DNA of 64,000 bases from Frigidibacter albus (GCF_009908165.1 NZ_JAAAUC010000002.1:434001-498000); one strand, 5' to 3'. Positions 50,070-59,394 are shown, counted from the stretch's first letter. Notes: generated by a model from the letters alone, not told the origin. Program-made: numbers and translations.

Positions 50070-50294
50070 ACGGCGAGGTCGGGCGGGACAAGGCGAGGCA
50101 CTGCCTCGACCCCGCCCGTGCGGGGCGGCTGCTCCCGGAGCCGCTGGCAGCGCGAGACCGAGGGAGGACAGCGCCCGACCTGGCGGGCGTGGAGCGCCCG
50201 CCAGGGGCGGGGCGGGCGCTGGCCGAGCCCTTTGGGGGCCCGTCCGGTAAGAGTTGCGAGGGCACCGCGTGGCGAAGGCGATGGCCTTCGCCAT
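50070..50294 (+). repeat. Structured intergenic repeat, family 3 (copy B)
   Basis: Runs from GAACGGCGAGGTCGGGCGGG to GGCGAAGGCGATGGCCTTCGC. It contains at least three strong hairpins: CGAGGCA-CT-GCCTCG, a long GCGCCCGAC...GCGGGCGCT structure, and GGCGAAGGC-GATG-GCCTTCGCC. Copies A (31772-31972, inverted) and C (58045-58264) share order and sequence. It occupies the 461-base gap between the hydrolase gene and purQ. Confidence 0.8.
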
Positions 50295-50438
50295 GGAGAG
50301 CGGAGTGGGAGTCTCGAGGGGTCGCCCCCCGCACGACCAATTAAACCAGCCTCCCATTTCACCCCCACCATCCCTCTGGCCAAAACCACCGTTCCGCGCT
50401 ATGGCAGCGCCATTCCCCAGCCGATGGAGCGCCCGCCG

Positions 50439-51107
50439 ATGAAAGCCGCAGTCCTCACCTTTCCGGGGTCCAATTGCGACCGCGATCTTGCGGTGGCCTT
50501 CGAGCGCGCCGGTTTCGAGGTGGCGCGGGTCTGGCACAAGGAGCCGGAGCTGCCGGCGGGCACCGATATCGTCGGCGTGCCGGGCGGGTTCTCCTATGGC
50601 GACTACCTGCGCTGCGGGGCGATTGCGGCGCAATCTCCGGTGGCCGCGGCCGTCAGGGCTTTCGCCGAAAAGGGCGGGCATGTGCTGGGGATCTGCAACG
50701 GCTTTCAGGTGCTGACCGAGATGGGCCTGCTGCCCGGCGCGCTGATGCGCAATGCCAGCCTCAAGTTCGTCTGCAAGCCGGTCGATCTGCGCATCGCAAC
50801 CTCGGACAGCCCCTATACCAACGAATGGGCGGTGGGAGATGTCGCCCGTATCCCGGTCGCGCATCACGATGGCAACTACACCATCGATGCCGAGGGCCTC
50901 GCGCGGCTGCAGGGCGAGGACCGCATCGCCTTCACCTATCTCGACACGCCCAATGGCGCGATGGCCGATATAGCCGGCATCCTCAGCCCCAACCGCCGGG
51001 TGTTGGGGATGATGCCGCATCCCGAGCGTGCGGTGGACCCGGCGCAGGGCGGAACCGACGGATCGGCGCTGTTCCGCTCGATTCTGGGCGCGATGGCCGC
51101 AGCCTGA
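50439..51107 (+). CDS. purQ: Phosphoribosylformylglycinamidine synthase subunit PurQ
   Basis: Glutaminase subunit of FGAM synthase in purine synthesis, 222 residues. I chose the ATG at 50439 ([20 protein letters not shown]), which has GGAG upstream. The catalytic cysteine is in [17 protein letters not shown], and the His/Glu pair is in [28 protein letters not shown] is a family hallmark. purS and purL are not seen in the window, and a repeat element lies directly upstream. Confidence 0.97.
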   Translation: MKAAVLTFPGSNCDRDLAVAFERAGFEVARVWHKEPELPAGTDIVGVPGGFSYGDYLRCGAIAAQSPVAAAVRAFAEKGGHVLGICNGFQVLTEMGLLPGALMRNASLKFVCKPVDLRIATSDSPYTNEWAVGDVARIPVAHHDGNYTIDAEGLARLQGEDRIAFTYLDTPNGAMADIAGILSPNRRVLGMMPHPERAVDPAQGGTDGSALFRSILGAMAAA

Positions 51108-51154
51108 GCGGCGCCCGCTTGAGAGAGGCGCGCGCGCTGCGTAAGCTGGCGCGC

Positions 51155-52927
51155 ATGAGCCTGAGCGACATTCCAGCCCCGTCCCCGCCCCCGGCCCGCG
51201 CCGGACGGCGCAGCGCGTGGTGGCTGCGGGGCGTGGTGGCGGGCATCGTGCTGGTCGCGGTCGCGGTGATCTGGATCACCAATGCCTGGCTGACGGCGCG
51301 CTTTTCCGAGACGACGCGCAACCGCGCCGAGGTGCGGGTCGCGCTGTATACCGGCAACATCCTGTCGGAGTTGCAGCGCAATTCGGTGGTGCCGCTGCTG
51401 CTGGCGCGCGACCCCGCGCTGATCACCGCGCTGGATGTCGAGAATTACGCGCTGACCTCGGCCCGGCTGATCTCGGCGCAGAAGGAGATCGGCGCGGCCT
51501 CGATCCTGCTGCTGGACGCTTACGGCCGGGTGGTGGCGGCGACCGATCGCAACGAACTGGGCAGCAACCTGTCGCAGGCCCCGCATTACATTGCCGGCCT
51601 GCGGTCGAAGGACACGGTGTTCACCGTGACCGAGCGCGACAGCGGCGGGTTCGAGTTCACCTATTCCCGCTCGGTCCTGCTCGACAATCAGGTGGTGGGG
51701 GTGATCCTGGTCGGGGTGGACCTGTCGAAGTTCGAGCGCAGCTGGTCGGTGATCGCCGATGCGATTGCGGTGACCGATAGCGAGGGGCGGATCATCCTGG
51801 CGACCGAGCCGCGCTGGCGCGGGTTGACGATGGACGAGGCGCTGGCGGTGCGCTCGGCGCCCTCGGCGATCCGGCGGGCGCTGCAGGCGACGGCCGATTG
51901 GGCCAATGAGCCGCCCGATGCCTATGTGCAGGGCGAGGCGGTGATGCGCATCGACAGCCGGGTGCCGTTCCGCGGCTGGCGCATGACCTCGTTCTCGACC
52001 TACGATTCGATCCGCGAGCGGGTGAATGCCGTTCTGGCGCTGGAAATCATGGGCTTTGCGATCCTGATGGCGCTGGCGTTCTACCAGCTTTCGCGCCGGG
52101 CGCGGTTCCAGACCCGGCTGTTCCAGCGCGAGTCGGCGGAACTGCGGCAGCTGAACGCGCGTTTGCAGCGGGAAATCGCAGAGCGCGAGAAGGCGCAGAA
52201 GGACCTGGCGGTGGCCGAACAGACGCTGGCGCAATCCTCGAAACTGGCGGCCTTGGGCGAAATGTCGGCGGCGGTGAGCCATGAGCTGAACCAGCCCTTG
52301 GCCGCGATGAAGACCTATCTGGCGGGGGCGCGGCTGCTGCTGCAACGCGACCGGCCGGCCGAGGCGATGTCCTCCTTCCAGCGCATCGACGACCTGATCG
52401 AGCGGATGGGGGCGATCACCCGTCAGCTGAAATCCTACGCCCGCAAGGGTGGCGAGGCGTTCGAGCCGGTGGATCTGCGGCTGTGCCTGTCCTCGGCGCT
52501 GACGATGATGGAGCCGCAGCTGCGCACCCGCGCGGTCAGGATCGTGCGCACGGTGCCGCGCGGCGCGGTGATGGTGATGGCCGACCGGATCCGGCTGGAA
52601 CAGGTGATCATCAATCTTTTGCGCAACGCGCTGGACGCAACCCGCGAGACCCACGACCCGCAGATCGAGATCCTGCTGGCCGCCGGCGAGACCGCGCGGC
52701 TGAGCGTGCGCGACAATGGCCACGGGATTTCCGAGCTGGACAAGATGTTCGAACCGTTCTGGACCACCAAGAAGCCCGGCGACGGTGTCGGGCTGGGGCT
52801 GGCGATCAGTTCGGGGATCATGAAGGACCTTGGCGGGAGGCTGACCGCCCGCAACGCTCCGGGCGGCGGGGCTGTATTCGAGATGCAACTGCCCATATTG
52901 GGGAACGAGGCCCGCGCGGCTGAATAG
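51155..52927 (+). CDS. dctB: Sensor histidine kinase DctB-like (C4-dicarboxylate)
   Basis: Membrane kinase of 590 residues. The first helix is near residues 25-45 (LRGVVAGIVLVAVAVIWITN). It is followed by a ~240-residue periplasmic double-Cache-like domain (SAQKEIGAASILLLDAYGRV, FEFTYSRSVLLDNQVVG) and a second helix near 295. A coiled coil leads to the phospho-acceptor in VSHELNQPLAAMKTYLAGA near residue 375, and NLLRNALDATRE and GLGLAISSGI complete the ATPase. It is paired with dctD 45 bases downstream. The dctPQM transporter is not in the window. Confidence 0.92.
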   Translation: MSLSDIPAPSPPPARAGRRSAWWLRGVVAGIVLVAVAVIWITNAWLTARFSETTRNRAEVRVALYTGNILSELQRNSVVPLLLARDPALITALDVENYALTSARLISAQKEIGAASILLLDAYGRVVAATDRNELGSNLSQAPHYIAGLRSKDTVFTVTERDSGGFEFTYSRSVLLDNQVVGVILVGVDLSKFERSWSVIADAIAVTDSEGRIILATEPRWRGLTMDEALAVRSAPSAIRRALQATADWANEPPDAYVQGEAVMRIDSRVPFRGWRMTSFSTYDSIRERVNAVLALEIMGFAILMALAFYQLSRRARFQTRLFQRESAELRQLNARLQREIAEREKAQKDLAVAEQTLAQSSKLAALGEMSAAVSHELNQPLAAMKTYLAGARLLLQRDRPAEAMSSFQRIDDLIERMGAITRQLKSYARKGGEAFEPVDLRLCLSSALTMMEPQLRTRAVRIVRTVPRGAVMVMADRIRLEQVIINLLRNALDATRETHDPQIEILLAAGETARLSVRDNGHGISELDKMFEPFWTTKKPGDGVGLGLAISSGIMKDLGGRLTARNAPGGGAVFEMQLPILGNEARAAE

Positions 52928-52972
52928 GCCGGGCGCGACCATGAAGAACGACCAAGCGGAGTAAGAACAACA

Positions 52973-54304
52973 ATGGCACGCACCATGAAGGTCGCTATCG
53001 TCGATGACGAACAGGATATGCGGCAGTCGATCAGCCAGTGGCTGGCGCTGTCGGGATTTGACACCGAGACATTCGCCTGCGCCGAGGATGCGCTGAAGGC
53101 CATCGGCTCTGACTGGCCGGGGGTGGTGGTGTCCGACATCAAGATGCCGGGCATGGACGGGATGGTGTTCCTCAAGCGGCTGATGAGCCAGGACAGCGGC
53201 CTGCCGGTCATCATGATCACCGGGCATGGCGATGTGCCGATGGCGGTGGAGGCGATGCGGCTGGGGGCCTGGGACTTCCTGGAGAAGCCGTTCAACCCCG
53301 ACCGGATGACCGAACTGGCCAAGCGCGCGACGCAGGCGCGGCGAATGACGCTGGACGCGCGGGCGCTGCGCAAGGAGCTGTCGGACGGATCGGGCATCAT
53401 GCAAAAGCTGATCGGCGCCAGCGCGGCGATGGACCGGCTGCGCGAGGATATCCTCGATCTGGGCCAGGCCGACGGCCACGTGCTGATCGACGGCGAGACC
53501 GGCACCGGCAAGACCTTGGTCGCCCATGCGCTGCATGCGGTGGGGCCGCGGGCGGGCAAGAAATTCGCGTCCTTGTCCTGCGCGGCCTATTCCGAGGATG
53601 TGCTGGCGGCGCGGCTGTTCGGCCCGGTCGAGGAAGGCGGACCGCTGCCGCTGGTCGAGGAGGCGCGCGGCGGCACCGTGCTGCTGGAGGATGTCGAGGC
53701 GCTGAGCCAAGGGCTGCAGGCGCGGCTGCTGACCTTCATCAACGATCAGGGCACCCCGGCGGAAACCCGGATCGTGGCGATCTGCAACGATCACCAGCAG
53801 GGCCGCACCGTGGAAGATGCGCTGCGCCCCGACCTCTATTACCGGCTGTCGGCGCTGAAGATCACCCTGCCCCCGCTGCGCAGCCGCGGCGAGGATATCC
53901 TGACGCTGTTCACGCGGATGACCGAGCAGTTCGCCGAGGAATATGGCTGCGAGGCCCCGGCGATCACCGCACAGGAGGCGGCGCAGTTGCTGCAGGCGCC
54001 CTGGCCGGGCAATGTGCGCCAGCTGATCAATGTGGCCGAACGGGCGGTGCTGCAGAACCGGCGGGGATCGGGCTCGATCGCGTCGCTGCTGATGACCGAG
54101 AACGAGGCCGCGGGCCCGGCGATCAGCACCGAAGGCAAGCCACTGAAGGAATATGTCGAAAGCTTCGAGAAGATGCTGATCGACAATACCATGCGCCGGC
54201 ACAAGGGATCGATCACCGCAGTGATGGACGAGCTGTGCCTGCCGCGGCGCACGCTGAACGAGAAAATGGCGAAATATGCGTTGAGCCGTTCGGATTACCT
54301 CTAG
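52973..54304 (+). CDS. dctD: DctD-like response regulator lacking GAFTGA
   Basis: NtrC-type regulator of 443 residues. The receiver has its phospho-acceptor in VVVSDIKMPGMDG near residue 57. The AAA+ core has Walker A GETGTGKT (residue ~173), but where GAFTGA should be (residues ~215-225) it reads LFGPVEEGGPLPLVEEARGG. The second box is LLEDVEAL, and RPDLYYRLSALKITLPPLR is typical of the family. The C-terminal Fis-like helix-turn-helix ends RTLNEKMAKYALSR. Without GAFTGA it should not contact sigma-54, like NtrC of Rhodobacter capsulatus, so it may act with sigma-70. Confidence 0.9.
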   Translation: MARTMKVAIVDDEQDMRQSISQWLALSGFDTETFACAEDALKAIGSDWPGVVVSDIKMPGMDGMVFLKRLMSQDSGLPVIMITGHGDVPMAVEAMRLGAWDFLEKPFNPDRMTELAKRATQARRMTLDARALRKELSDGSGIMQKLIGASAAMDRLREDILDLGQADGHVLIDGETGTGKTLVAHALHAVGPRAGKKFASLSCAAYSEDVLAARLFGPVEEGGPLPLVEEARGGTVLLEDVEALSQGLQARLLTFINDQGTPAETRIVAICNDHQQGRTVEDALRPDLYYRLSALKITLPPLRSRGEDILTLFTRMTEQFAEEYGCEAPAITAQEAAQLLQAPWPGNVRQLINVAERAVLQNRRGSGSIASLLMTENEAAGPAISTEGKPLKEYVESFEKMLIDNTMRRHKGSITAVMDELCLPRRTLNEKMAKYALSRSDYL

Positions 54305-54499
54305 TCGAATGGCCTGCGGGCAGGCTGCCGGGCGCGTCGCATGACAGGTCCGGCGGCGCCAGAAAGCGGCGTGCGAGGCACCGTTTGCCCAAGGCCCACT
54401 TAGATTCTTTTCGCATGTCGTCACGCGCCAGTAGCGAAATGCTGCAACGTAGCATATACCCTAGCGCTCGGGGGGAGCCTCTCCGGCAGGAGTGCAGCC

Positions 54500-54691
54500 A
54501 TGTCATCACTGATACAGTTGCGTATGTTCCGGTGCCACGAGTGCGGCCACAAGATGCGTTTGTCCGGCGAGGCTTGCGGGCGGTGCCACGCCATAAAGCC
54601 GCGGTATCAAGGTGTCATCTATCGTCTTGTCTTGCTCACGCCGGTGATCCTGGTCGGCGTGATCGGAATACTGGTTCTCTCGCTGGTCTAG
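54500..54691 (+). CDS. 63-residue zinc-ribbon membrane protein
   Basis: Small protein with a four-cysteine ribbon (FRCHECGHKM, then ACGRCHAIKP) followed by one membrane helix (RLVLLTPVILVGVIGILVLS). AGGAG lies seven bases before the ATG, so the start is well supported. The ribbon should lie on the cytoplasmic side because of the basic residues before the helix. Its family is unknown to me. It follows dctD by 195 bases and is probably transcribed on its own. Confidence 0.72.
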   Translation: MSSLIQLRMFRCHECGHKMRLSGEACGRCHAIKPRYQGVIYRLVLLTPVILVGVIGILVLSLV

Positions 54692-54703
54692 ACACTTGTG
54701 TCT

Positions 54704-54737
54704 GGGCTGGCGCAGAGCGCTGCCTGCGCGCCAGCCC
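54704..54737 (+). terminator. Hairpin after the zinc-ribbon gene
   Basis: A ten-base stem GGGCTGGCGC / GCGCCAGCCC follows a short GACAC/GTGTC palindrome at 54690-54701. There is no T-run, so confidence is moderate. Confidence 0.45.
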
Positions 54738-55158
54738 GCCCGCAATCGACGCCGCCCGAAAAACCGATTGTGTTTCCGCGGCGTTCCCCGCTACAGTTGC
54801 AGAACATCGGCCGGACCGCGCCCGTCGCGCCGCCGATCCATCAGTTTCGCTGCCATTCCCGGCAATCGGCCCCTGACAAGGGCCCCCCTGCCGCGCGGAT
54901 GGGTCGATTGGGCCGCAAGGCCACTCATTCGTCCTGACGGCTGTTGCCGGAGGGGCCAATTCAAAGGCATCCCTCGGGGTGCCGGGACAAGAACCGCGAT
55001 GCAGCGCGTGAAGACGATCAGGCAGGACAGAGGCAGGCCATGTGCCGCCGCTGCAGCCGCGTCTTCCTCCGTGCGCAGAGCTTCAATGAAAATTTACGGC
55101 GACACCCCTGCCCGGCCTCTGGCCGCGCGCGGGCCTTGCCGTGCGGAATACGGATACA
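54738..55158 (+). promoter_or_regulatory. Upstream region of rne with possible long 5' UTR
   Basis: Holds no convincing gene. TTGTGT (54768) with an 18-base spacer and TACAGT (54792) could be a promoter, giving a 5' UTR of about 355 bases. Long autoregulated 5' UTRs are known for rne in enterobacteria. The promoter match is only fair. Confidence 0.3.
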
Positions 55159-57897
55159 ATGGCAAAGAAGATGCTCATCGATGCCACACACGCGGAAGAG
55201 ACCCGCGTAGTCGTGGTGGACGGAAACAAGGTTGAAGAGTTCGACTTTGAAACACTCAACAGGCGCCAGCTGGCGGGGAACATCTACCTCGCAAAGGTAA
55301 CGCGGGTCGAACCCTCGTTGCAGGCGGCGTTCGTGGACTATGGCGGAAACCGCCATGGCTTCCTCGCCTTCTCGGAGATCCACCCGGATTACTACCAGAT
55401 CCCGCTGGCCGACCGTCAGGCGCTGCTGGCCGAGGAACGCGCCTTTGCCGAAGCGCAGGAGGCCGAAGACGCCGCCCGCACCCGCAAACGCCAGACCCGC
55501 AGCCAGCCCAAGGCGCACTCCGCGCCGTCGGATGATGCGGTGACCAGCGGCGACGACATCGGCAACATGGATATCGTCGATCTGTCGGACGATGACGAGG
55601 CGCCCGAGGATATCGGCGGCGATTCCGCGGCCGAGGATGCGGCGAATGCCCGCCCGGCGCCGCAGCGCAGCTCGCGCCGCCGGGGTGGCCGTGGGTCGTC
55701 CCGCGCCGAGGCCGAGACCGAGGAAGACGCCGAGAACGCGGCGGAATCCGAGCCCGAGGCCGACGAGCCCTATGTGGCCGCCGACCATGCCGCCGAGACC
55801 GATGACGAGATCGAGTCCATCGCCGAAGAGGATGTGGCCGAGGAAATCCGCAGCCCGCGGAAACCGCGTCCGCGCCGCTACAAGATCCAGGAAGTGGTCA
55901 AGGTCCGGCAAATCCTGCTGGTGCAGGTCGTCAAGGAAGAACGTGGCAACAAGGGCGCCGCGCTGACCACCTACCTGTCGCTCGCCGGCCGCTATTGCGT
56001 GCTGATGCCGAACACCGCGCGCGGTGGCGGCATTTCCCGCAAGATCACCAATGCCGCCGACCGCAAGAAGCTCAAGGAAATCGCCGGTGAGATCGAGGTG
56101 CCGGAAGGCGCCGGCCTGATCATCCGCACCGCGGGCAGCCAGCGCACCAAGACCGAGATCCGGCGCGACTATGAATACCTGCTGCGCCTGTGGGAGCAGA
56201 TCCGCGACCTGACGCTGAAATCCATCGCCCCGGCCCCGATCTACGAGGAAGGCGACCTGATCAAGCGGTCGATCCGCGACCTGTATTCGAAGGAGATCGA
56301 CGAGGTCATCGTCGAGGGCGAGCGTGGCTATCGCACCGCCAAGGACTTCATGAAGATGATCATGCCGACCCATGCCGGGGCGGTGAAGCGCTATGCCGAG
56401 CCGCAGCCGCTGTTCGCGCGCTTCCAGGTGGAAGGCTACCTGTCGGGGATGTTCAACCCGGTGGTGCAGCTGAAATCCGGCGGCTACATCGTGATCGGCA
56501 TCACCGAGGCACTGGTCGCCATCGACGTGAACTCGGGCCGGGCCACCAAGGAAGGCTCGATCGAGGAAACGGCGCTGAAGACCAACAGCGAGGCGGCCGA
56601 GGAAATCGCCCGCCAGCTGCGCCTGCGCGACCTTGCCGGGCTGATCGTCATCGACTTCATCGACATGGAAGAGCGGCGCAACAATGCCACCGTCGAGAAG
56701 AAGCTGAAGGACAAGCTGAAGACCGACCGCGCCCGCATCCAGGTTGGCCGCATCTCGGGCTTTGGCCTTCTGGAAATGAGCCGTCAGCGCCTGCGGCCGG
56801 GGATGCTGGAAAGCACCACCCAGCCTTGCGCCCATTGCCATGGCACCGGGATCATCCGCTCCGACGACAGTCTTGCGCTGTCGATCCTGCGGGCGATCGA
56901 GGAAGAGGGCACCCGCAAGCGCTCGCGCGAGGTTCTGCTGCGCGCGCCGGTGGCGGTGGTCAACTTCCTGATGAACCAGAAACGCGAGCATGTGGCGCAG
57001 ATCGAAGCGCGCTATGGCATGTCGGTGCGGGTCGAGGCGGATCCCTCGCTCGTCAGCCCCGATTTCGTGGTCGAGAAGTTCAAGACCGCGGTGCGCAATG
57101 TCCCCGAATCGCTGCTGCAGGTGGTGTCGGCGACCGATGCCGCGCTGATGGCGGATCTGGATGAGGAAGAGGTCGCCGTCGAGGCGATTGAAGAGGAAGA
57201 GGCCGAGGTTGCCGTGGTGGCCCCGGTTGCTGCTCCGGCGGCGCCCGAGGCTGCGGCCGAGGGCGATGGCGAGCGCGGCCCGAAGAAGAAGCGCCGGCGT
57301 CGTCGGAAGAAGAAGAACGGCAATGGCAACGGCGCAGACGCCGGGACCGAGGCCGGGTCTGATCAGGGCGACGACGAGGGCGAGGATGACGGTGATGATG
57401 CCGCTTCCGACGCAGTTTCCGCAACCGAGGCGCCGGAAAGCGCCATGGTAGTGGACGCTGCGGCAGAGCCGGAAGCGGTTGCTGTGGACGCCGAGGCCGA
57501 AGCGCCGAAGAAGAAGACTCGCACCCGCAAGCCGCGCGCCAAGGCTGGAGTGGCGCTGGAGGCTGCTGCTGCGGCTGCTGCCGAAGCCGCCGCCACCCCG
57601 GAAGCCGCTGAACCCGCAGCCAAGCCCAAGCGCACCCGCGCCCCGGCCAAGCCGCGGGCGAAGAAGGTGGCGGACGCGCCTGTGGCGGAGACGGTGGCAG
57701 AGGCCCCCGTCGCCGAAGCGGGCGACGCCGCTGGCGAGACCCGCGCCCCGGCAACGCCCGAGGCCGATCTGGCCGCCGCGGCGGAGCTGGTCGAGGCGAT
57801 GGCCCCGGTGACGGTGCCCGAGCCGACCCCGGCCGAGCCCGAAGCGGCTGCGGAAGACGGCGACAAGCCCAAGCGCCGCGGCTGGTGGGCGCGGTAA
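55159..57897 (+). CDS. rne: Ribonuclease E/G
   Basis: Central endoribonuclease of RNA decay and rRNA/tRNA processing, 912 residues. The start MAKKMLIDATHAEETRVVVV is typical for Rhodobacterales. The S1 RNA-binding domain (FVDYGGNRHGFLAFSEIHPD) is interrupted by an acidic insert of about 140 residues (~100-240). Catalytic aspartates are in VAIDVNSGRATK and LIVIDFIDMEERRNN, and the zinc-link cysteines in QPCAHCHGTG near residue 556. The tail (~670-912) is alanine-, glutamate- and lysine-rich and unstructured, with a KKKRRRRRKKKNG run, and probably assembles the degradosome. Confidence 0.96.
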   Translation: MAKKMLIDATHAEETRVVVVDGNKVEEFDFETLNRRQLAGNIYLAKVTRVEPSLQAAFVDYGGNRHGFLAFSEIHPDYYQIPLADRQALLAEERAFAEAQEAEDAARTRKRQTRSQPKAHSAPSDDAVTSGDDIGNMDIVDLSDDDEAPEDIGGDSAAEDAANARPAPQRSSRRRGGRGSSRAEAETEEDAENAAESEPEADEPYVAADHAAETDDEIESIAEEDVAEEIRSPRKPRPRRYKIQEVVKVRQILLVQVVKEERGNKGAALTTYLSLAGRYCVLMPNTARGGGISRKITNAADRKKLKEIAGEIEVPEGAGLIIRTAGSQRTKTEIRRDYEYLLRLWEQIRDLTLKSIAPAPIYEEGDLIKRSIRDLYSKEIDEVIVEGERGYRTAKDFMKMIMPTHAGAVKRYAEPQPLFARFQVEGYLSGMFNPVVQLKSGGYIVIGITEALVAIDVNSGRATKEGSIEETALKTNSEAAEEIARQLRLRDLAGLIVIDFIDMEERRNNATVEKKLKDKLKTDRARIQVGRISGFGLLEMSRQRLRPGMLESTTQPCAHCHGTGIIRSDDSLALSILRAIEEEGTRKRSREVLLRAPVAVVNFLMNQKREHVAQIEARYGMSVRVEADPSLVSPDFVVEKFKTAVRNVPESLLQVVSATDAALMADLDEEEVAVEAIEEEEAEVAVVAPVAAPAAPEAAAEGDGERGPKKKRRRRRKKKNGNGNGADAGTEAGSDQGDDEGEDDGDDAASDAVSATEAPESAMVVDAAAEPEAVAVDAEAEAPKKKTRTRKPRAKAGVALEAAAAAAAEAAATPEAAEPAAKPKRTRAPAKPRAKKVADAPVAETVAEAPVAEAGDAAGETRAPATPEADLAAAAELVEAMAPVTVPEPTPAEPEAAAEDGDKPKRRGWWAR

Positions 57898-57926
57898 GCA
57901 CCCCGTCTCACGGTGACCACGGCACA

Positions 57927-57960
57927 GCGCCGGACCTTCGGGTCCGGCGCTTGTCGTTTG
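57927..57960 (+). terminator. Terminator of rne
   Basis: GCGCCGGACC-TTCG-GGTCCGGCGC stem with a stable tetraloop, followed by TTGTCGTTT, 30 bases after the rne stop. Confidence 0.8.
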
Positions 57961-58044
57961 GGGGGCGGGAGCTTCGATGCCAGTGACCGCATTTCGCGGG
58001 CAGGCAGGTTGCACGGCTGCCTCACCGCGGCATTCCCAACGCTC

Positions 58045-58264
58045 GGTTCGGGCGGGAAAAGGCGAGGCATTGCGTCGCCCCCGCCCGTGCAGGACATATG
58101 CCCCCAGAGCCGCTGGCAGCGAGAAACCGGGGGAGGACAGCGCCCGACCTGGCGGGCGAGAAGCGCCCGCCGAGGGCGGGGCGGGCGCTGGCCGGGCCAT
58201 TTGAGGGCCCGCCCGGTGCAAGATGACGTGTCAGCTTGTGGCGAAGGCGATGGTCTTCGCCAAG
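58045..58264 (+). repeat. Structured intergenic repeat, family 3 (copy C)
   Basis: Same orientation as copy B. It starts GGTTCGGGCGGGAAAAGGCG and includes GGAGGACAGCGCCCGACCTG, GGCGGGGCGGGCGCTGGCCG and ends with the GGCGAAGGCGATGGTCTTCG hairpin (one change from copy B). It lies between rne and the TusA-like gene, a 423-base gap with no gene. Confidence 0.8.
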
Positions 58265-58320
58265 GCGGGCGCGGCATGAGAGGTGACGGCTTGAGCCGGC
58301 AGGCCCCAGCAACTCCGCCC

Positions 58321-58548
58321 TCACCCCCTGCGGATCGTGAACCCCTGATCCCCGCCCGCATCCTCGGCCGCCAGCAACTCATGCCCGGCCTCGGTGCAGA
58401 AATGCGGCAGGTCGATCCAGGCGGCGGGGTCCGTCGTCCAGATCCGCAGCACGGCGCCCGGCGGCAGGCCGAGCAGCGCCTTGCGGGCCTTCAGCACCGG
58501 CAGCGGGCAGAGCAGCCCGCGGGCGTCGATTTCCAGCGCAATCTCCAT
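58321..58548 (-). CDS. TusA-like sulfur-carrier protein
   Basis: Small protein of 75 residues. The family motif is seen at the N-terminus (LEIDARGLLCPLPVLKARKA) with the active cysteine in LLCPLPVL. It would shuttle sulfur for tRNA thiolation, molybdenum cofactor or sulfur oxidation; context does not say which. The ribosome-binding site is weak. It is divergent from ccdA, 93 bases apart. Confidence 0.88.
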   Translation of the reverse strand: MEIALEIDARGLLCPLPVLKARKALLGLPPGAVLRIWTTDPAAWIDLPHFCTEAGHELLAAEDAGGDQGFTIRRG

Positions 58549-58641
58549 GCCCGGCGCGATAGGCCCCGTGGGGCGATTTGTCCACGGCGAAGTGATGGCT
58601 TGCCGCGTGACGGGGCGCGGCGGATCGGCTAAGCCCTTGGC

Positions 58642-59394
58642 ATGTTCGGGATAGACCTCATCGACGCCAGCTTCCTGCCGGCCGCCACCGTCGCGCTGGT
58701 TGCGGGGCTTTTGTCGTTCCTCTCGCCCTGCGTGCTGCCGATCGTGCCGCCGTACCTTGCCTATATGGGCGGCATCGGCATGTCCGATCTGGGGCGCGAG
58801 GGCCGCGCCAGCCGCAAGGCGTTGCTGGCGGCGGCGTTCTTCGTGCTGGGGCTGTCCACCGTCTTCCTGTTCCTCGGCTTCACCGCCTCGATCTTCGGGC
58901 GGTTCTTCCTGCAGAACCAGGGCTGGTTCAACACCGCCGCCGGGATCATGGTCATGATCTTCGGCGCGCATTTCCTGGGCGTGATCCGCATCCCGCTGCT
59001 GCTGCGCGAGGCGCGGATGGATGCGGGCGACCGCGGCGGCTCGGCCCTTGGCGCCTATGTACTGGGGCTGGCCTTCGCCTTTGGCTGGACGCCCTGCATC
59101 GGCCCGCAGCTTGGCCTGATCCTCAGCCTTGCCGCGCAGGATGACAGCATCGCCCGCGGCACCGCCCTGCTGGCCATCTACGCCTTCGGCCTTGGCATTC
59201 CCTTCCTGCTGGTGGCCGCCTTCTTCCCGCGGCTGACCGGGGCGATGGCCTTCTTCAAGCGCAACATGGAGCGGATCGAGCGGATCATGGGCCTGCTGCT
59301 CTGGACCATCGGCCTGCTGATGCTGACCGGCGGTTTCTCGCAATTCTCGTGGTGGCTGCTGGAAACCTTCCCGGCGCTGGCGACGCTTGGCTGA
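58642..59394 (+). CDS. ccdA: Cytochrome c biogenesis protein CcdA
   Basis: Inner-membrane thiol transporter of 250 residues with six helices. The redox cysteines are in FLSPCVLPIVPPYLAYMGG and FGWTPCIGPQLGLILS. It passes electrons from cytoplasmic thioredoxin to periplasmic proteins for cytochrome c maturation. It lacks the periplasmic domains of full-length DsbD, as expected for CcdA. It is monocistronic as far as can be seen. Confidence 0.95.
   Translation: MFGIDLIDASFLPAATVALVAGLLSFLSPCVLPIVPPYLAYMGGIGMSDLGREGRASRKALLAAAFFVLGLSTVFLFLGFTASIFGRFFLQNQGWFNTAAGIMVMIFGAHFLGVIRIPLLLREARMDAGDRGGSALGAYVLGLAFAFGWTPCIGPQLGLILSLAAQDDSIARGTALLAIYAFGLGIPFLLVAAFFPRLTGAMAFFKRNMERIERIMGLLLWTIGLLMLTGGFSQFSWWLLETFPALATLG

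Noticed and set aside
50037-50340. Arginine/proline-rich reading frames on both strands inside family 3 repeats
   Set aside because: The same peptide-like strings appear wherever the repeat occurs (also near 31900 and 58100), so they follow from the repeat sequence rather than from a gene.
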